Shown in pieces: positions 21,004 through 31,460 of a DNA stretch of 36,952 bases. Origin of the DNA: Candidatus Lightella neohaematopini. GTDB taxonomy: Bacteria > Pseudomonadota > Gammaproteobacteria > Enterobacterales > Enterobacteriaceae. The notes under the pieces were generated by a model, which made no database searches, was not told the origin of the DNA, and saw nothing but the letters and a program-made list of their open reading frames with translations. Location: positions 1 to 36,952 of the forward strand of contig JAOBJS010000002.1 of NCBI GenBank assembly GCA_025728375.1, in the 5' to 3' direction. Position 1 is the first letter of the stretch. Each line of letters starts with the position of its first letter. Both the position numbers and the translations under genes were made by a program.

Positions 21004-21347
21004 TGGTAACCTAGAATATTAATATTAATTCATTTTTAAAATTACATAGTAAATTAATAAAATGTTTTATTAAAATTTATAATTTAGTAAACTGAGTATT
21101 GTATTATAATATCTATTAGATACTTTATAAGTATTTATTTAATGACATTAGAATTAAATATTTTTTAATTTAAAAATTTTATATTATTACTTTAATTAGT
21201 AAAATTAGATTTAATAATTAATATTTATAGAATTATAACTTTCTTTTAATTATTTAAAATTTATTATTTAGTATAATTATTGTAAACAATAATTATTATT
21301 TTTTATTTAAACTTATAATATAATTTTTGAGTAAAGGGTAAATTAAA

Positions 21348-22187
21348 GTGGATAAATATAATATAGAAGAAAAAAAAATAAATATTATTGGTGCAGGTAA
21401 TATAAGTTATGCTGTAGTTAGTGGTTTAATTAATAGTAATTATAAAAAAGATTTAATAACTGTATGTGCACCATCTGTTAAAAATCGTAATAATATAACA
21501 AAATTATTTGGTATCAAAAGTAGTAATAGTAATATATATTATTCTGATCAAGCAGATGTACTAATATTAGCAGTTAAACCGCAATCAATTGTTTCTGTTT
21601 GTCAAGATCTTAATAAGATTAATTTATCAAAGAAAATAATTATATCATTATTAGCGGGAATTAATACTAATATTTTAATTAATTTATTAAAACAAAATAA
21701 TGTTAATATTGTTAGAATGATGCCTAATATAGCAATTGCTGTAAATTATGGTATTATTGCAATGTATACAATATCTAAAGATATTAATAATATAAATTTT
21801 ACTAAAAACTTATTTAGTAAAATGGGAATTATTTATCAATTAAATAATGAAAATGATATTGATATTTTTACTGTTATTGTTGGTAGTTCTCCTGCATATT
21901 TTTTATTTTTCATGGAGGAAATACAAAAAAAAATTGAATCTATGGGAATAAATCAACGTAATGCTTATAATATAATAATAAACACCATAAATGGGATTAT
22001 CCATTTAAGTAAATTACATAATCATAACACATTTAGTAAATTACGTGAATTAATATCTTCTAAAAAAGGTATTACAGAATCAGCAATATCAGTATTCAAA
22101 AAAGAAAATATATCATCTATAATAGCTAATGCAATAGATGTATCTATAAATCGTATAAATGATTTAAAAAATATTAAGACTTATTGA
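21348..22187 (+). CDS. proC: Pyrroline-5-carboxylate reductase (GTG start, preceded by AAAGGG)
   Basis: INIIGAGNISYAVVSGLI, VLILAVKPQ, SLLAGINTNIL, VRMMPNIAIAVNYGI, VGSSPAYFLFFMEE. Confidence 0.92.
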   Translation: MDKYNIEEKKINIIGAGNISYAVVSGLINSNYKKDLITVCAPSVKNRNNITKLFGIKSSNSNIYYSDQADVLILAVKPQSIVSVCQDLNKINLSKKIIISLLAGINTNILINLLKQNNVNIVRMMPNIAIAVNYGIIAMYTISKDINNINFTKNLFSKMGIIYQLNNENDIDIFTVIVGSSPAYFLFFMEEIQKKIESMGINQRNAYNIIINTINGIIHLSKLHNHNTFSKLRELISSKKGITESAISVFKKENISSIIANAIDVSINRINDLKNIKTY

Positions 22188-22419
22188 ATGTTAGTTATTT
22201 TATTTAAATAAAGATTTAATAATAAAGATTATTAAATTGGTACTAGTTGAGAATCGTAAATTATTAATAAATAATGATATGTAGTATTTATAATTATATA
22301 AAATAAAACTTATAATTTTTACGTAAAATATTATTAACACTAATTTGTATTACACTTAAAAGTTATTCATTTTAATTATTAAGTTAACCATATAGTATTT
22401 TAAAAAGTAGTTAATTAAT

Positions 22420-23490
22420 ATGAAAAAAATATTATACTTATTAAGTACTATATGTCTATTAGTTTCTTGTTCAACTAAAAATAATTTAAATAAATCTTTT
22501 TTTTATTATAAAAAAAATAATTTAGGTATTCTAATAGTTAAATTAACAAATAACGTAGAATATCATATATGCAATAATAATAAAGTTATTATAACTAGTA
22601 TTAAAAAACATTTAATAAATGATAATTATAAAACTTATAGTTATATTAATCTTAATAATCATTCAATTACTATTAGCACTATTATTAATAATAATCCTAT
22701 TCAATATTTACGTACCGCTACTATAAATAGTATATTAATATATAATTATTTAAATTTAATTAAAATTAGTAAAAATTTTTTTAATATACAAACATTTAAA
22801 TTTAAATATAATATTATTAATAATTTAAATCTACCAATAGAATTATATTATCATGCTGTTAGACTTACTGATTATTTACTACAAACAAGATTAGTAATAA
22901 AACAAATTAATCAACACAAAATTTGGTCAGTAACCATACAATATGATAAAGATTATAACAATATTTATGAAAAGTCTTATAAGTATATTAATTTAATTAA
23001 TAAAGCATCAGAAAAATATGGTATAGATAAGTATTTAATTTTAGCTATTATACAAATAGAATCTAATTTTAATCCTTATGCTATTAGTCATTCAAATGCG
23101 TTAGGTTTAATGCAAATTATAAGACAAAGTGCTGGACGTGACGTCTTTAAAAGACAGGGAAAATGGGGTCAGCCAAGTCGTAATTACTTATTAAATCCAA
23201 AAAATAACATTGATATCGGAACAGCTTATTTAGCTATACTTCAAAATGAGTACTTAAATAAAATTCATAACCCATTATCTCGTAAATATGCGGTAATAAC
23301 TGCTTATCATAGTGGTGCCGCAAGTGTACTTAAGGTTTTCTCTCAAAACAAAAATAAAGCAATAAAAATAATAAATAATCTAAGGCCAGAAGACGTTTAT
23401 TTTGCACTTAATACCAAACATCCATCGTTAGAATCACGTAGTTACCTAAATAAAGTTAATCAACTACAACAAAAATTTAAAAATAGATAA
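22420..23490 (+). CDS. mltC: Membrane-bound lytic murein transglycosylase C (lipoprotein)
   Basis: Lipobox LLVSC; catalytic domain YLILAIIQIESNFNPYAISHSNALGLMQII...GKWGQPSRNYLLNPKNNIDIGTAYLA...YAVITAYHSGAASVLKVFS. Confidence 0.93.
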   Translation: MKKILYLLSTICLLVSCSTKNNLNKSFFYYKKNNLGILIVKLTNNVEYHICNNNKVIITSIKKHLINDNYKTYSYINLNNHSITISTIINNNPIQYLRTATINSILIYNYLNLIKISKNFFNIQTFKFKYNIINNLNLPIELYYHAVRLTDYLLQTRLVIKQINQHKIWSVTIQYDKDYNNIYEKSYKYINLINKASEKYGIDKYLILAIIQIESNFNPYAISHSNALGLMQIIRQSAGRDVFKRQGKWGQPSRNYLLNPKNNIDIGTAYLAILQNEYLNKIHNPLSRKYAVITAYHSGAASVLKVFSQNKNKAIKIINNLRPEDVYFALNTKHPSLESRSYLNKVNQLQQKFKNR

Positions 23491-23497
23491 TTTTTAT

Positions 23498-23573
<76 letters not shown>

Positions 23574-23605
23574 TACTAAATTTAGTTTTATATAAAATTA
23601 CTAAT

Positions 23606-24139
23606 TTATGAAAAAAAATTCTTACGATAAAAGTTTAATTCTGCAACTGATTCGCGGATGTCAGCTAATGCTTGATGCATATTACGTTTTTTTATACCAC
23701 TTAATATTTGTGGTTTCCATCTACGAACTAATTCTTTTATTGTACTAACGTCTAAATATTTATAATTAAAATATGCCTCTAATCTTGGCATATAACGAAA
23801 TAAAAATCTTCTATCTTGTGCAATACTATTACCACATATTGGAGATTTATTTATAGGTACCCACTTAGTTAAAAATGCTATAGTTTGTTCTTCAGCAATA
23901 ACTTCATTAATTTTACTATTACGCACTTTATCTATTAAACCAGTTGCTGTATGAGTACGAATATTCCAACTATCCATTTGTAATAATTGTTCTTCTGGTT
24001 GATATAATGCTAATGATGGACCTTCTGCTAAAATATTTAAATTAATATCAGTAACTAAAGTAGCAATTTCTATAATACGATGATTATCTGGATTTAATCC
24101 AGTCATTTCTAAATCTAACCAAATAAGATTATTATCCAC
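23606..24139 (-). CDS. orn: Oligoribonuclease
   Basis: [62 protein letters not shown]. Confidence 0.97.
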   Translation of the reverse strand: MDNNLIWLDLEMTGLNPDNHRIIEIATLVTDINLNILAEGPSLALYQPEEQLLQMDSWNIRTHTATGLIDKVRNSKINEVIAEEQTIAFLTKWVPINKSPICGNSIAQDRRFLFRYMPRLEAYFNYKYLDVSTIKELVRRWKPQILSGIKKRNMHQALADIRESVAELNFYRKNFFS

Positions 24140-24256
24140 TATTTTCTCTTTTAAAATATAAATTACTGTATGTTATTATAATAATTTATTATATATTATA
24201 CAATATAGTTTGGTAGTTTACTATTTATATTTTTATGAATATTGAATAATATAATT

Positions 24257-25117
24257 ATGATTAATAAATTAAAAATAATATTATTATCTATAATACCTAA
24301 GTATCTATTAACAAAACTATTTGGTAAAATAGCAAATTTAAAATTAGGATGTATTACTCATTTAATTATTAAATTATTCATATATATTTATAGTATAAAT
24401 ATATGTGAAATTAAAGAAAAAGATATAACTAAATATCGTACATTTAATGATTTTTTTACTAGATCATTAAAAGATAATGCACGTAACTTTGATAGTAAAG
24501 AATTTACTATAATATTACCTGCTGATGGTTATATTATGCAATATGGTAATATTAATCGCTATACTATAGTACAAGCAAAAAATATTTTTTATGATTTAAC
24601 TATGTTATTAGCCAAAAATAAATATTTATCAAATAAATTTATTAATGGTATGTTTATTAATATATATTTATCTCCTGCTAATTATCATAGAGTACATATG
24701 CCTTGTGATGGTATGCTAAAAGAAATGATATATGTGCCAGGAAAGTTATGGTCTTTAAATAAATTTAATGTAAATAATAAGTCAAATTTATTTACAAAAA
24801 ATGAACGTTTAATATGTTTATTTAGTACTAAATTTGGACTAATGATACAAATATTAATAGGATCAATTATAGTTGGTAGTATTGAGACTATTTGGCATGG
24901 TATTGTTATTCCTCCAAGAAGTCATATTATAAAGCATTGGTGCTATACTAAAAAAGATAATATTTATTTATTAAAAGGTCAAGAAATGGGAAAATTTAAA
25001 TTAGGATCTACTGTAATTACTATTTTTAAAAAAAATAGTATTGTTTTATGTAAAAAAATTAAATCTAATAATATTAGTTATGTTGGCAATATAATGGGAT
25101 ATAAATATTTAAATTAG
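24257..25117 (+). CDS. psd: Phosphatidylserine decarboxylase proenzyme (start trimmed from TTG 24242 to ATG 24257)
   Basis: YRTFNDFFTRSLKD, YLSPANYHRVHMPCDG, autocatalytic KLGSTVI motif. Confidence 0.95.
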   Translation: MINKLKIILLSIIPKYLLTKLFGKIANLKLGCITHLIIKLFIYIYSINICEIKEKDITKYRTFNDFFTRSLKDNARNFDSKEFTIILPADGYIMQYGNINRYTIVQAKNIFYDLTMLLAKNKYLSNKFINGMFINIYLSPANYHRVHMPCDGMLKEMIYVPGKLWSLNKFNVNNKSNLFTKNERLICLFSTKFGLMIQILIGSIIVGSIETIWHGIVIPPRSHIIKHWCYTKKDNIYLLKGQEMGKFKLGSTVITIFKKNSIVLCKKIKSNNISYVGNIMGYKYLN

Positions 25118-25123
25118 AATATT

Positions 25124-26080
25124 CTAAGCATTTTTTATATCAAAAGAAATTACTTCTTTTAAACTATTTATTTTTAATGCTAGCATAATTAGTCTATCTA
25201 TCCCTAATGCTACACCAGAATAATTTGACATATTACCATATTTTAAAGCTAATACTAGTCTTTTATCTATATAACGTTTTAGTTTATTATTAATAACTTT
25301 TTTAAACTCATATATAAATCTTTTTAATTGCTCTTTTGCATTAATTAATTCATAACAACCATTTGATAATTCAATACCCTTAAAATAAACTTCAAATCTA
25401 TCAGCAATTTTATTATTTTTATTATTAATATTAGCTAATTCTGATTGATAAGAAGGAAAGTGATATACAAAAACTGGATTTACTAAACCTAATTTAGGTA
25501 CTATAATTAATGAGAATATTAATTGTATAGCACTATTATAATTATTATCAAATAAATGTATTAATTTATTTTTTAATAAAAATTTGTTTATTTTTTCTTT
25601 ATCGATGTTTAACGGATCTATATTTGTGTGTTTAATAAATATATTTTGATAAGAAATAAATTCTGATTTTTTATACTTTAAAATTAATTTAAGCAATGCA
25701 TTAGTTTCTAACATAATATCATTCATACTACAATTTTTTCTATACCATTCCAATATAGTAAATTCTGGATTGTGATATTTACCAATTTCGCCATTACGAA
25801 AGCTATGACATAATTGAAATATCTTATTCATACCAATACATAATAAACGTTTCATATGAAATTCTGGACTACTGATTAAATATAATTTTTTATAATTATT
25901 ATTAATTAATTTTGTTTCAAAAGGAATTATATGTACATTTGTAATTGTTCCATTACTTAATAATGGGGTTTCTACTTCTATATAATTACGATATTCAAAA
26001 AATTTTCTAATTTTTCTTATTAATTTAGCTCTTTCTACTAAATTGTTAATTGAAATATTAGGTTGCCATGTGTGATTCAT
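25124..26080 (-). CDS. epmA: EF-P (R)-beta-lysine ligase EpmA (PoxA/GenX/YjeA)
   Basis: Short class II LysRS-like protein lacking the anticodon-binding domain: FFEYRNYIEVETPLLS, LISSPEFHMKRLL, FRNGEIGKYHNPEFTILEWYR, SGVALGIDRLIML. Confidence 0.93.
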   Translation of the reverse strand: MNHTWQPNISINNLVERAKLIRKIRKFFEYRNYIEVETPLLSNGTITNVHIIPFETKLINNNYKKLYLISSPEFHMKRLLCIGMNKIFQLCHSFRNGEIGKYHNPEFTILEWYRKNCSMNDIMLETNALLKLILKYKKSEFISYQNIFIKHTNIDPLNIDKEKINKFLLKNKLIHLFDNNYNSAIQLIFSLIIVPKLGLVNPVFVYHFPSYQSELANINNKNNKIADRFEVYFKGIELSNGCYELINAKEQLKRFIYEFKKVINNKLKRYIDKRLVLALKYGNMSNYSGVALGIDRLIMLALKINSLKEVISFDIKNA

Positions 26081-26100
26081 TCTTTATTAAGTTTAGTTTT

Positions 26101-26664
26101 TTATTTAATTCTAGAAACATATTTACCAGAGTTAGTGTTAACTTTAATTATATTTCCAACTTCTAAAAAATATGGAACTTTAATTACTACACCAGTTATT
26201 AATTTAGCTAATTTGGTATTAGTATTAATATTATCTCCTTTTACAAACGGGGTCGTACTAACAATTTTTAAATGTATAAATTTTGGAGGAATAATCGTAA
26301 TTATTTTTTTATTCCACATAATTACATCATACTTAACTTGTTCTGTAACCCATTTAATATTACTTCCTATAATACTTTTATTAACAATAAATTGTTCAAA
26401 ATTATTATCTATAAAATACCAAAGATCTCCCTTTCTGTATAAGAAAATTAAACAAATTTCTTGTACATCAGCTAATTCGATACTATGTCCAGACTTAAAT
26501 ATTCTTTCTATAAATTTATTTGATATTAATTTATGTAAACGTATTCTATTAAATGCTTGTCCTTTACCAGGTTTAATAAATTCATTATGAATAACAATAG
26601 ACGGTTCATTATCTTGCAATATCTTTATTCCTGGATATAATGAATTAACGTTACATGTAATCAT
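26101..26664 (-). CDS. efp: Translation elongation factor P
   Basis: FIKPGKGQAFNRIRL (conserved modifiable Lys), FKSGHSIELADV, VIKVPYFLEVGNIIKVNTNSGKYVSRIK. Confidence 0.95.
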   Translation of the reverse strand: MITCNVNSLYPGIKILQDNEPSIVIHNEFIKPGKGQAFNRIRLHKLISNKFIERIFKSGHSIELADVQEICLIFLYRKGDLWYFIDNNFEQFIVNKSIIGSNIKWVTEQVKYDVIMWNKKIITIIPPKFIHLKIVSTTPFVKGDNINTNTKLAKLITGVVIKVPYFLEVGNIIKVNTNSGKYVSRIK

Positions 26665-26709
26665 TGTATACTAATTTTATATATTAAAATTAATTTTAAT
26701 TATTGTAAT

Positions 26710-27675
26710 ATGAAATATTTTAATAGTAAAGAACTTTGGTTAAAGCAGTTATCTAACACCATTAATAACCCATATGAGTTATTAAGTTTATTAAAACTAG
26801 ATAATAATATCAAATTGATTAATAATATAAAAACTAAAGTACCTTTTTCTTTTAAGGTACCAAAAATTTTCGTAAAAAGAATGAAATTAAATGATCCTAA
26901 TGATCCACTATTAATGCAAGTTTTAATAAATATTAAAGAATCACGTAACTTTAATAAGTTAACAAAAAAAATTTCATCGGAAAGTAATTTAATTAAATTT
27001 AATTTAATACATAAATATAATAATCGTGTATTAATCTTACTAAATAATAGTTGTGCAATTCATTGTCGTTATTGTTTTCGTCGTGATTATTTAAAAGATA
27101 TTAGTAACATAAAAAATAATATGAATTATATAATAAATTATATTTTACAAAACAAAGAAATAAATGAAGTTATTTTGTCAGGTGGTGATCCATTAATGAT
27201 AAGAGATAAAAATATAAAATTGTTTATATCAATGTTAGAAAAAATTAATCATATTCTTATATTAAGAATTCATACAAGACTACCTATAATTATTCCTAGT
27301 AGAATTACAAATGATTTATGTAATATATTAATTAACTCTAGATTTAAAATAATTTTAGTTACACATATTAATCATGCTAATGAAATAGATTCTAATGTGA
27401 TTAATAGTATGAATAAATTAAATAAAGCTAATGTAATATTATTAAATCAAAGTGTACTACTAAGAAATATTAATAATAATGCCAGTGTACTGGCTAATTT
27501 AAGTATAAAATTAATTCAAGCTGGTATTATACCTTATTATATTCATTTATTAGATAAAATTAATAGTAATATTCATTTTCTGGTAACAAAAACACAAGCT
27601 AATAAAATTATGAGAGATTTATCTAGTAAAGTGTCAGGATACTTATTGCCTAAATTAATGTACGATAAAAAATAA
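26710..27675 (+). CDS. epmB: EF-P-Lys34 lysine 2,3-aminomutase EpmB (radical SAM, YjeK)
   Basis: Radical SAM motif CAIHCRYCFRRDY; DPNDPLLMQVL; EVILSGGDPLMI; LRIHTRLPIIIPSRIT. Confidence 0.94.
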   Translation: MKYFNSKELWLKQLSNTINNPYELLSLLKLDNNIKLINNIKTKVPFSFKVPKIFVKRMKLNDPNDPLLMQVLINIKESRNFNKLTKKISSESNLIKFNLIHKYNNRVLILLNNSCAIHCRYCFRRDYLKDISNIKNNMNYIINYILQNKEINEVILSGGDPLMIRDKNIKLFISMLEKINHILILRIHTRLPIIIPSRITNDLCNILINSRFKIILVTHINHANEIDSNVINSMNKLNKANVILLNQSVLLRNINNNASVLANLSIKLIQAGIIPYYIHLLDKINSNIHFLVTKTQANKIMRDLSSKVSGYLLPKLMYDKK

Positions 27676-27685
27676 TACAAATAAT

Positions 27686-27714
27686 AAAACCCTCTAACTG
27701 ATATAGAGGGTTTT
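27686..27714. terminator. Bidirectional rho-independent terminator between convergent epmB and groEL
   Basis: AAAACCCTCTA-actgata-TAGAGGGTTTT: perfect 11-bp stem, A tract upstream and T tract downstream. Confidence 0.9.
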
Positions 27715-27752
27715 ATTTACTAAAATATAAATCATTTTAATATGGGATGACT

Positions 27753-29432
<1,680 letters not shown>

Positions 29433-29462
29433 TCAAATACATATAACATAATTTTAGTAAAT

Positions 29463-29756
29463 TTAGTTTTCAACAACAGCAAGAATATCACTTTCTGACA
29501 TAATTAATATTTCATTATTATCAATTTTTTCTACTTTAACACCATAACCGTCATTGAAAATTATAGTATCACCAACTTTTACATCTAACGCTTTTACTTC
29601 GCCATTTTCTAAAATACGGCCACGTCCAACAGCTAACACTTCACCTCGTGTAGATTTTCCAGCTGCGGAACCAGTCAATACAATACCACCTGCAGACTTA
29701 GCCTCAACTTCTTTACGCTTGACGATAACGCGATCATGCAATGGACGAATATTCAT
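29463..29756 (-). CDS. groS: Co-chaperonin GroES
   Basis: [48 protein letters not shown]. Confidence 0.99.
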   Translation of the reverse strand: MNIRPLHDRVIVKRKEVEAKSAGGIVLTGSAAGKSTRGEVLAVGRGRILENGEVKALDVKVGDTIIFNDGYGVKVEKIDNNEILIMSESDILAVVEN

Positions 29757-29827
29757 TGATAGCTCCCATAAGAAAGTCTTTATCGATTTTTTGGTTAATG
29801 CTTTAAATTAAAAACATTCACAAAAGT

Positions 29828-29857
29828 AAATTTGGGGTCATTTAAAAAAACTTCAAG
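29828..29857 (-). promoter_or_regulatory. Sigma-32 (RpoH)-type promoter for groESL
   Basis: Minus strand CTTGAAG-N13-CCCCAAATTT, close to the E. coli groE heat-shock promoter (CTTGAAG...CCCCATTT). Confidence 0.8.
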
Positions 29858-30070
29858 TACTACTAGTAAATAAAATAATCGTAACTAACTTTTGTAATTA
29901 CATTAATAGATTGATTATTTAGGTGTAACAAAGCACAAGTTTATAATCTAGATAATATATTTTATTTTAAAAATCTGCTTTAATAGTAACATACTTCAAT
30001 GCTATTAATTAATGAAGTTTTAACTTGATTAATTAATATTTCTACTACATAATTATTTGAATTTAATTTT

Positions 30071-30143
30071 GCCCAGATAGCTCAGTTGGTAGAGCAAAGG
30101 ACTGAAGATCCTTGTGTCCTTGGTTCAATTCCAAGTCTGGGCA
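30071..30143 (+). tRNA. tRNA-Phe (anticodon GAA), no encoded CCA
   Basis: GCCCAGATAGCTCAGTTGGTAGAGCAAAGGACTGAAGATCCTTGTGTCCTTGGTTCAATTCCAAGTCTGGGCA cloverleaf; followed by ATATAATT. Confidence 0.97.
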
Positions 30144-30275
30144 ATATAATTATTAGTTTATTTTAATTTTTAGTTTTTGCGTTGTTAAATAATTTAGTAG
30201 TTCTAGTTATGGTTTTACCTTTAGTTATTTTCCATAACTAACAATCGAATATATTTGAAATATAATTGCTAACCT

Positions 30276-30309
30276 AAAAGTAAGTTTATTCGTGAGCTTA
30301 ACTTTTTTT
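30276..30309 (+). terminator. Terminator/attenuator-like hairpin just upstream of the thrA remnant
   Basis: AAAAGTAAG-tttattcgtgag-CTTaACTTTTTTT: 9 bp with one bulged A, followed by a T run (30303-30309). Confidence 0.4.
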
Positions 30310-30338
30310 GAAACAAAACAAATTTAGTGAATTATGAT

Positions 30339-31241
30339 ATGAAAGTGTTAAAATTTGGTGGTTCATCATTAATTCACACTAACAGTAATATACTACATGT
30401 GATAGATATTATTATTGAAAATGCTAAAACTGAAAGAATTGGTGTTGTTTTATCTGCTCCGTATAAGATAACTGATTATTTAACATCATTAGTTAATTCT
30501 CTAAACAATAAGTTTCTAGTCAACCATTATCTACTAGTAATTAGAACAACATTTACTAAAATTATAAAATTAATATCAACTAGTAATATCGGTGTTGATT
30601 TTAACACCTTGTATTTAATACTAAGCAATGAATTTAATAGCTTAAGTGATATGGTAGTTAAATTAACAAAATTAGATATATTAAAACAACGTGATATTGT
30701 TAAAATAATATCTTGGGGTGAAAAATTAATAGTTTTGATTATAGACGAAGTAGTTAAAGTTCGTGGTTTTTGTGTTACAATTATAAATCCTATAAAAAAA
30801 ATTTTAGCTAATGGTAGTTATTTAGAATCAGTAGTAGATATTGATACGTCTATAAGAAACATTAATAATATGATTATACCAAGTACAAACGTAATACTAA
30901 TGCCTGGTTTTATAGCTGGTAATAAATGTTATGAATTGGTGTTATTAGGAAGAAATAGCTCAGACTATTCTGCAGTTATACTTGCTGTTTGTTTAAAAGC
31001 AAAAAAATGTGAAATTTGGAAGGATGTTGATGGCATATATGACCAAGATCCTAAATCTTCTTCAAAAGCTAAGCTATTTAAACATATTTATTACAACGAT
31101 TTATTAAGTTTAATTAAACCTGGGTTTAAAATATTACATCTAAATTCTGTTTTTTTAGCAAAAAGGTTTAATATAGATTGTATTATAAAAAATATAAATA
31201 ATCCAAATTTATCCGGCACTATACTATTAAGTAACAATTGA
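30339..31241 (+). CDS. thrA: Aspartokinase catalytic domain derived from ThrA (aspartokinase I); ACT and homoserine dehydrogenase domains absent
   Basis: MKVLKFGGSSL (ThrA MRVLKFGGTSV), VLSAPYKITDYL, LLGRNSSDYSAVILAVCLKAKKCEIWKDVDGIYDQDPK; ends GTILLSNN at ThrA's GTLIGASRD, where the kinase domain finishes. Start trimmed from the GTG at 30327. Confidence 0.85.
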   Translation: MKVLKFGGSSLIHTNSNILHVIDIIIENAKTERIGVVLSAPYKITDYLTSLVNSLNNKFLVNHYLLVIRTTFTKIIKLISTSNIGVDFNTLYLILSNEFNSLSDMVVKLTKLDILKQRDIVKIISWGEKLIVLIIDEVVKVRGFCVTIINPIKKILANGSYLESVVDIDTSIRNINNMIIPSTNVILMPGFIAGNKCYELVLLGRNSSDYSAVILAVCLKAKKCEIWKDVDGIYDQDPKSSSKAKLFKHIYYNDLLSLIKPGFKILHLNSVFLAKRFNIDCIIKNINNPNLSGTILLSNN

Positions 31242-31377
31242 TGGATATACGAAAAAACTACAGATATGATACCCAGAAGTGAAAAATTTATAGTGCGTTA
31301 TATTAATTTATCATAACTTATAGAACAAATGTAGTTAGTTAAACATGTAAATATTTAGTAACAACTCAATTTAAAAA

Positions 31378-31408
31378 CTTGAAAAGTCTATTTTCGGCCA
31401 CACATAAC
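31378..31408 (+). promoter_or_regulatory. Putative sigma-32-type promoter for dnaK
   Basis: CTTGA-N15-CCACACATA; E. coli dnaK has CTTGA-N15-CCCCATTTA. Confidence 0.6.
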
Positions 31409-31460
31409 ATTTTTGAATATTATTTAAAAATAAAACAAAAATTAATTGGAGATGTTTAGT

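Noticed and set aside
26063-26590. 175-aa ORF on the + strand antisense to efp
   Set aside because: Fully overlaps the well-supported efp (minus strand); low-complexity hydrophobic translation with no recognisable domain; antisense open frame from biased codons.
29554-29811. 85-aa + strand ORF antisense to groES
   Set aside because: Overlaps certain groES and its promoter region; no family resemblance.
31237-31315. Possible UGA readthrough or Trp recoding after the thrA remnant (NN-UGA-WIYEKTTDMIPRSEKFIVRYINLS)
   Set aside because: The 24-codon extension does not resemble the ThrA ACT region; proC also ends in UGA; I noticed no in-frame UGA inside conserved genes, so the standard code is preferred.
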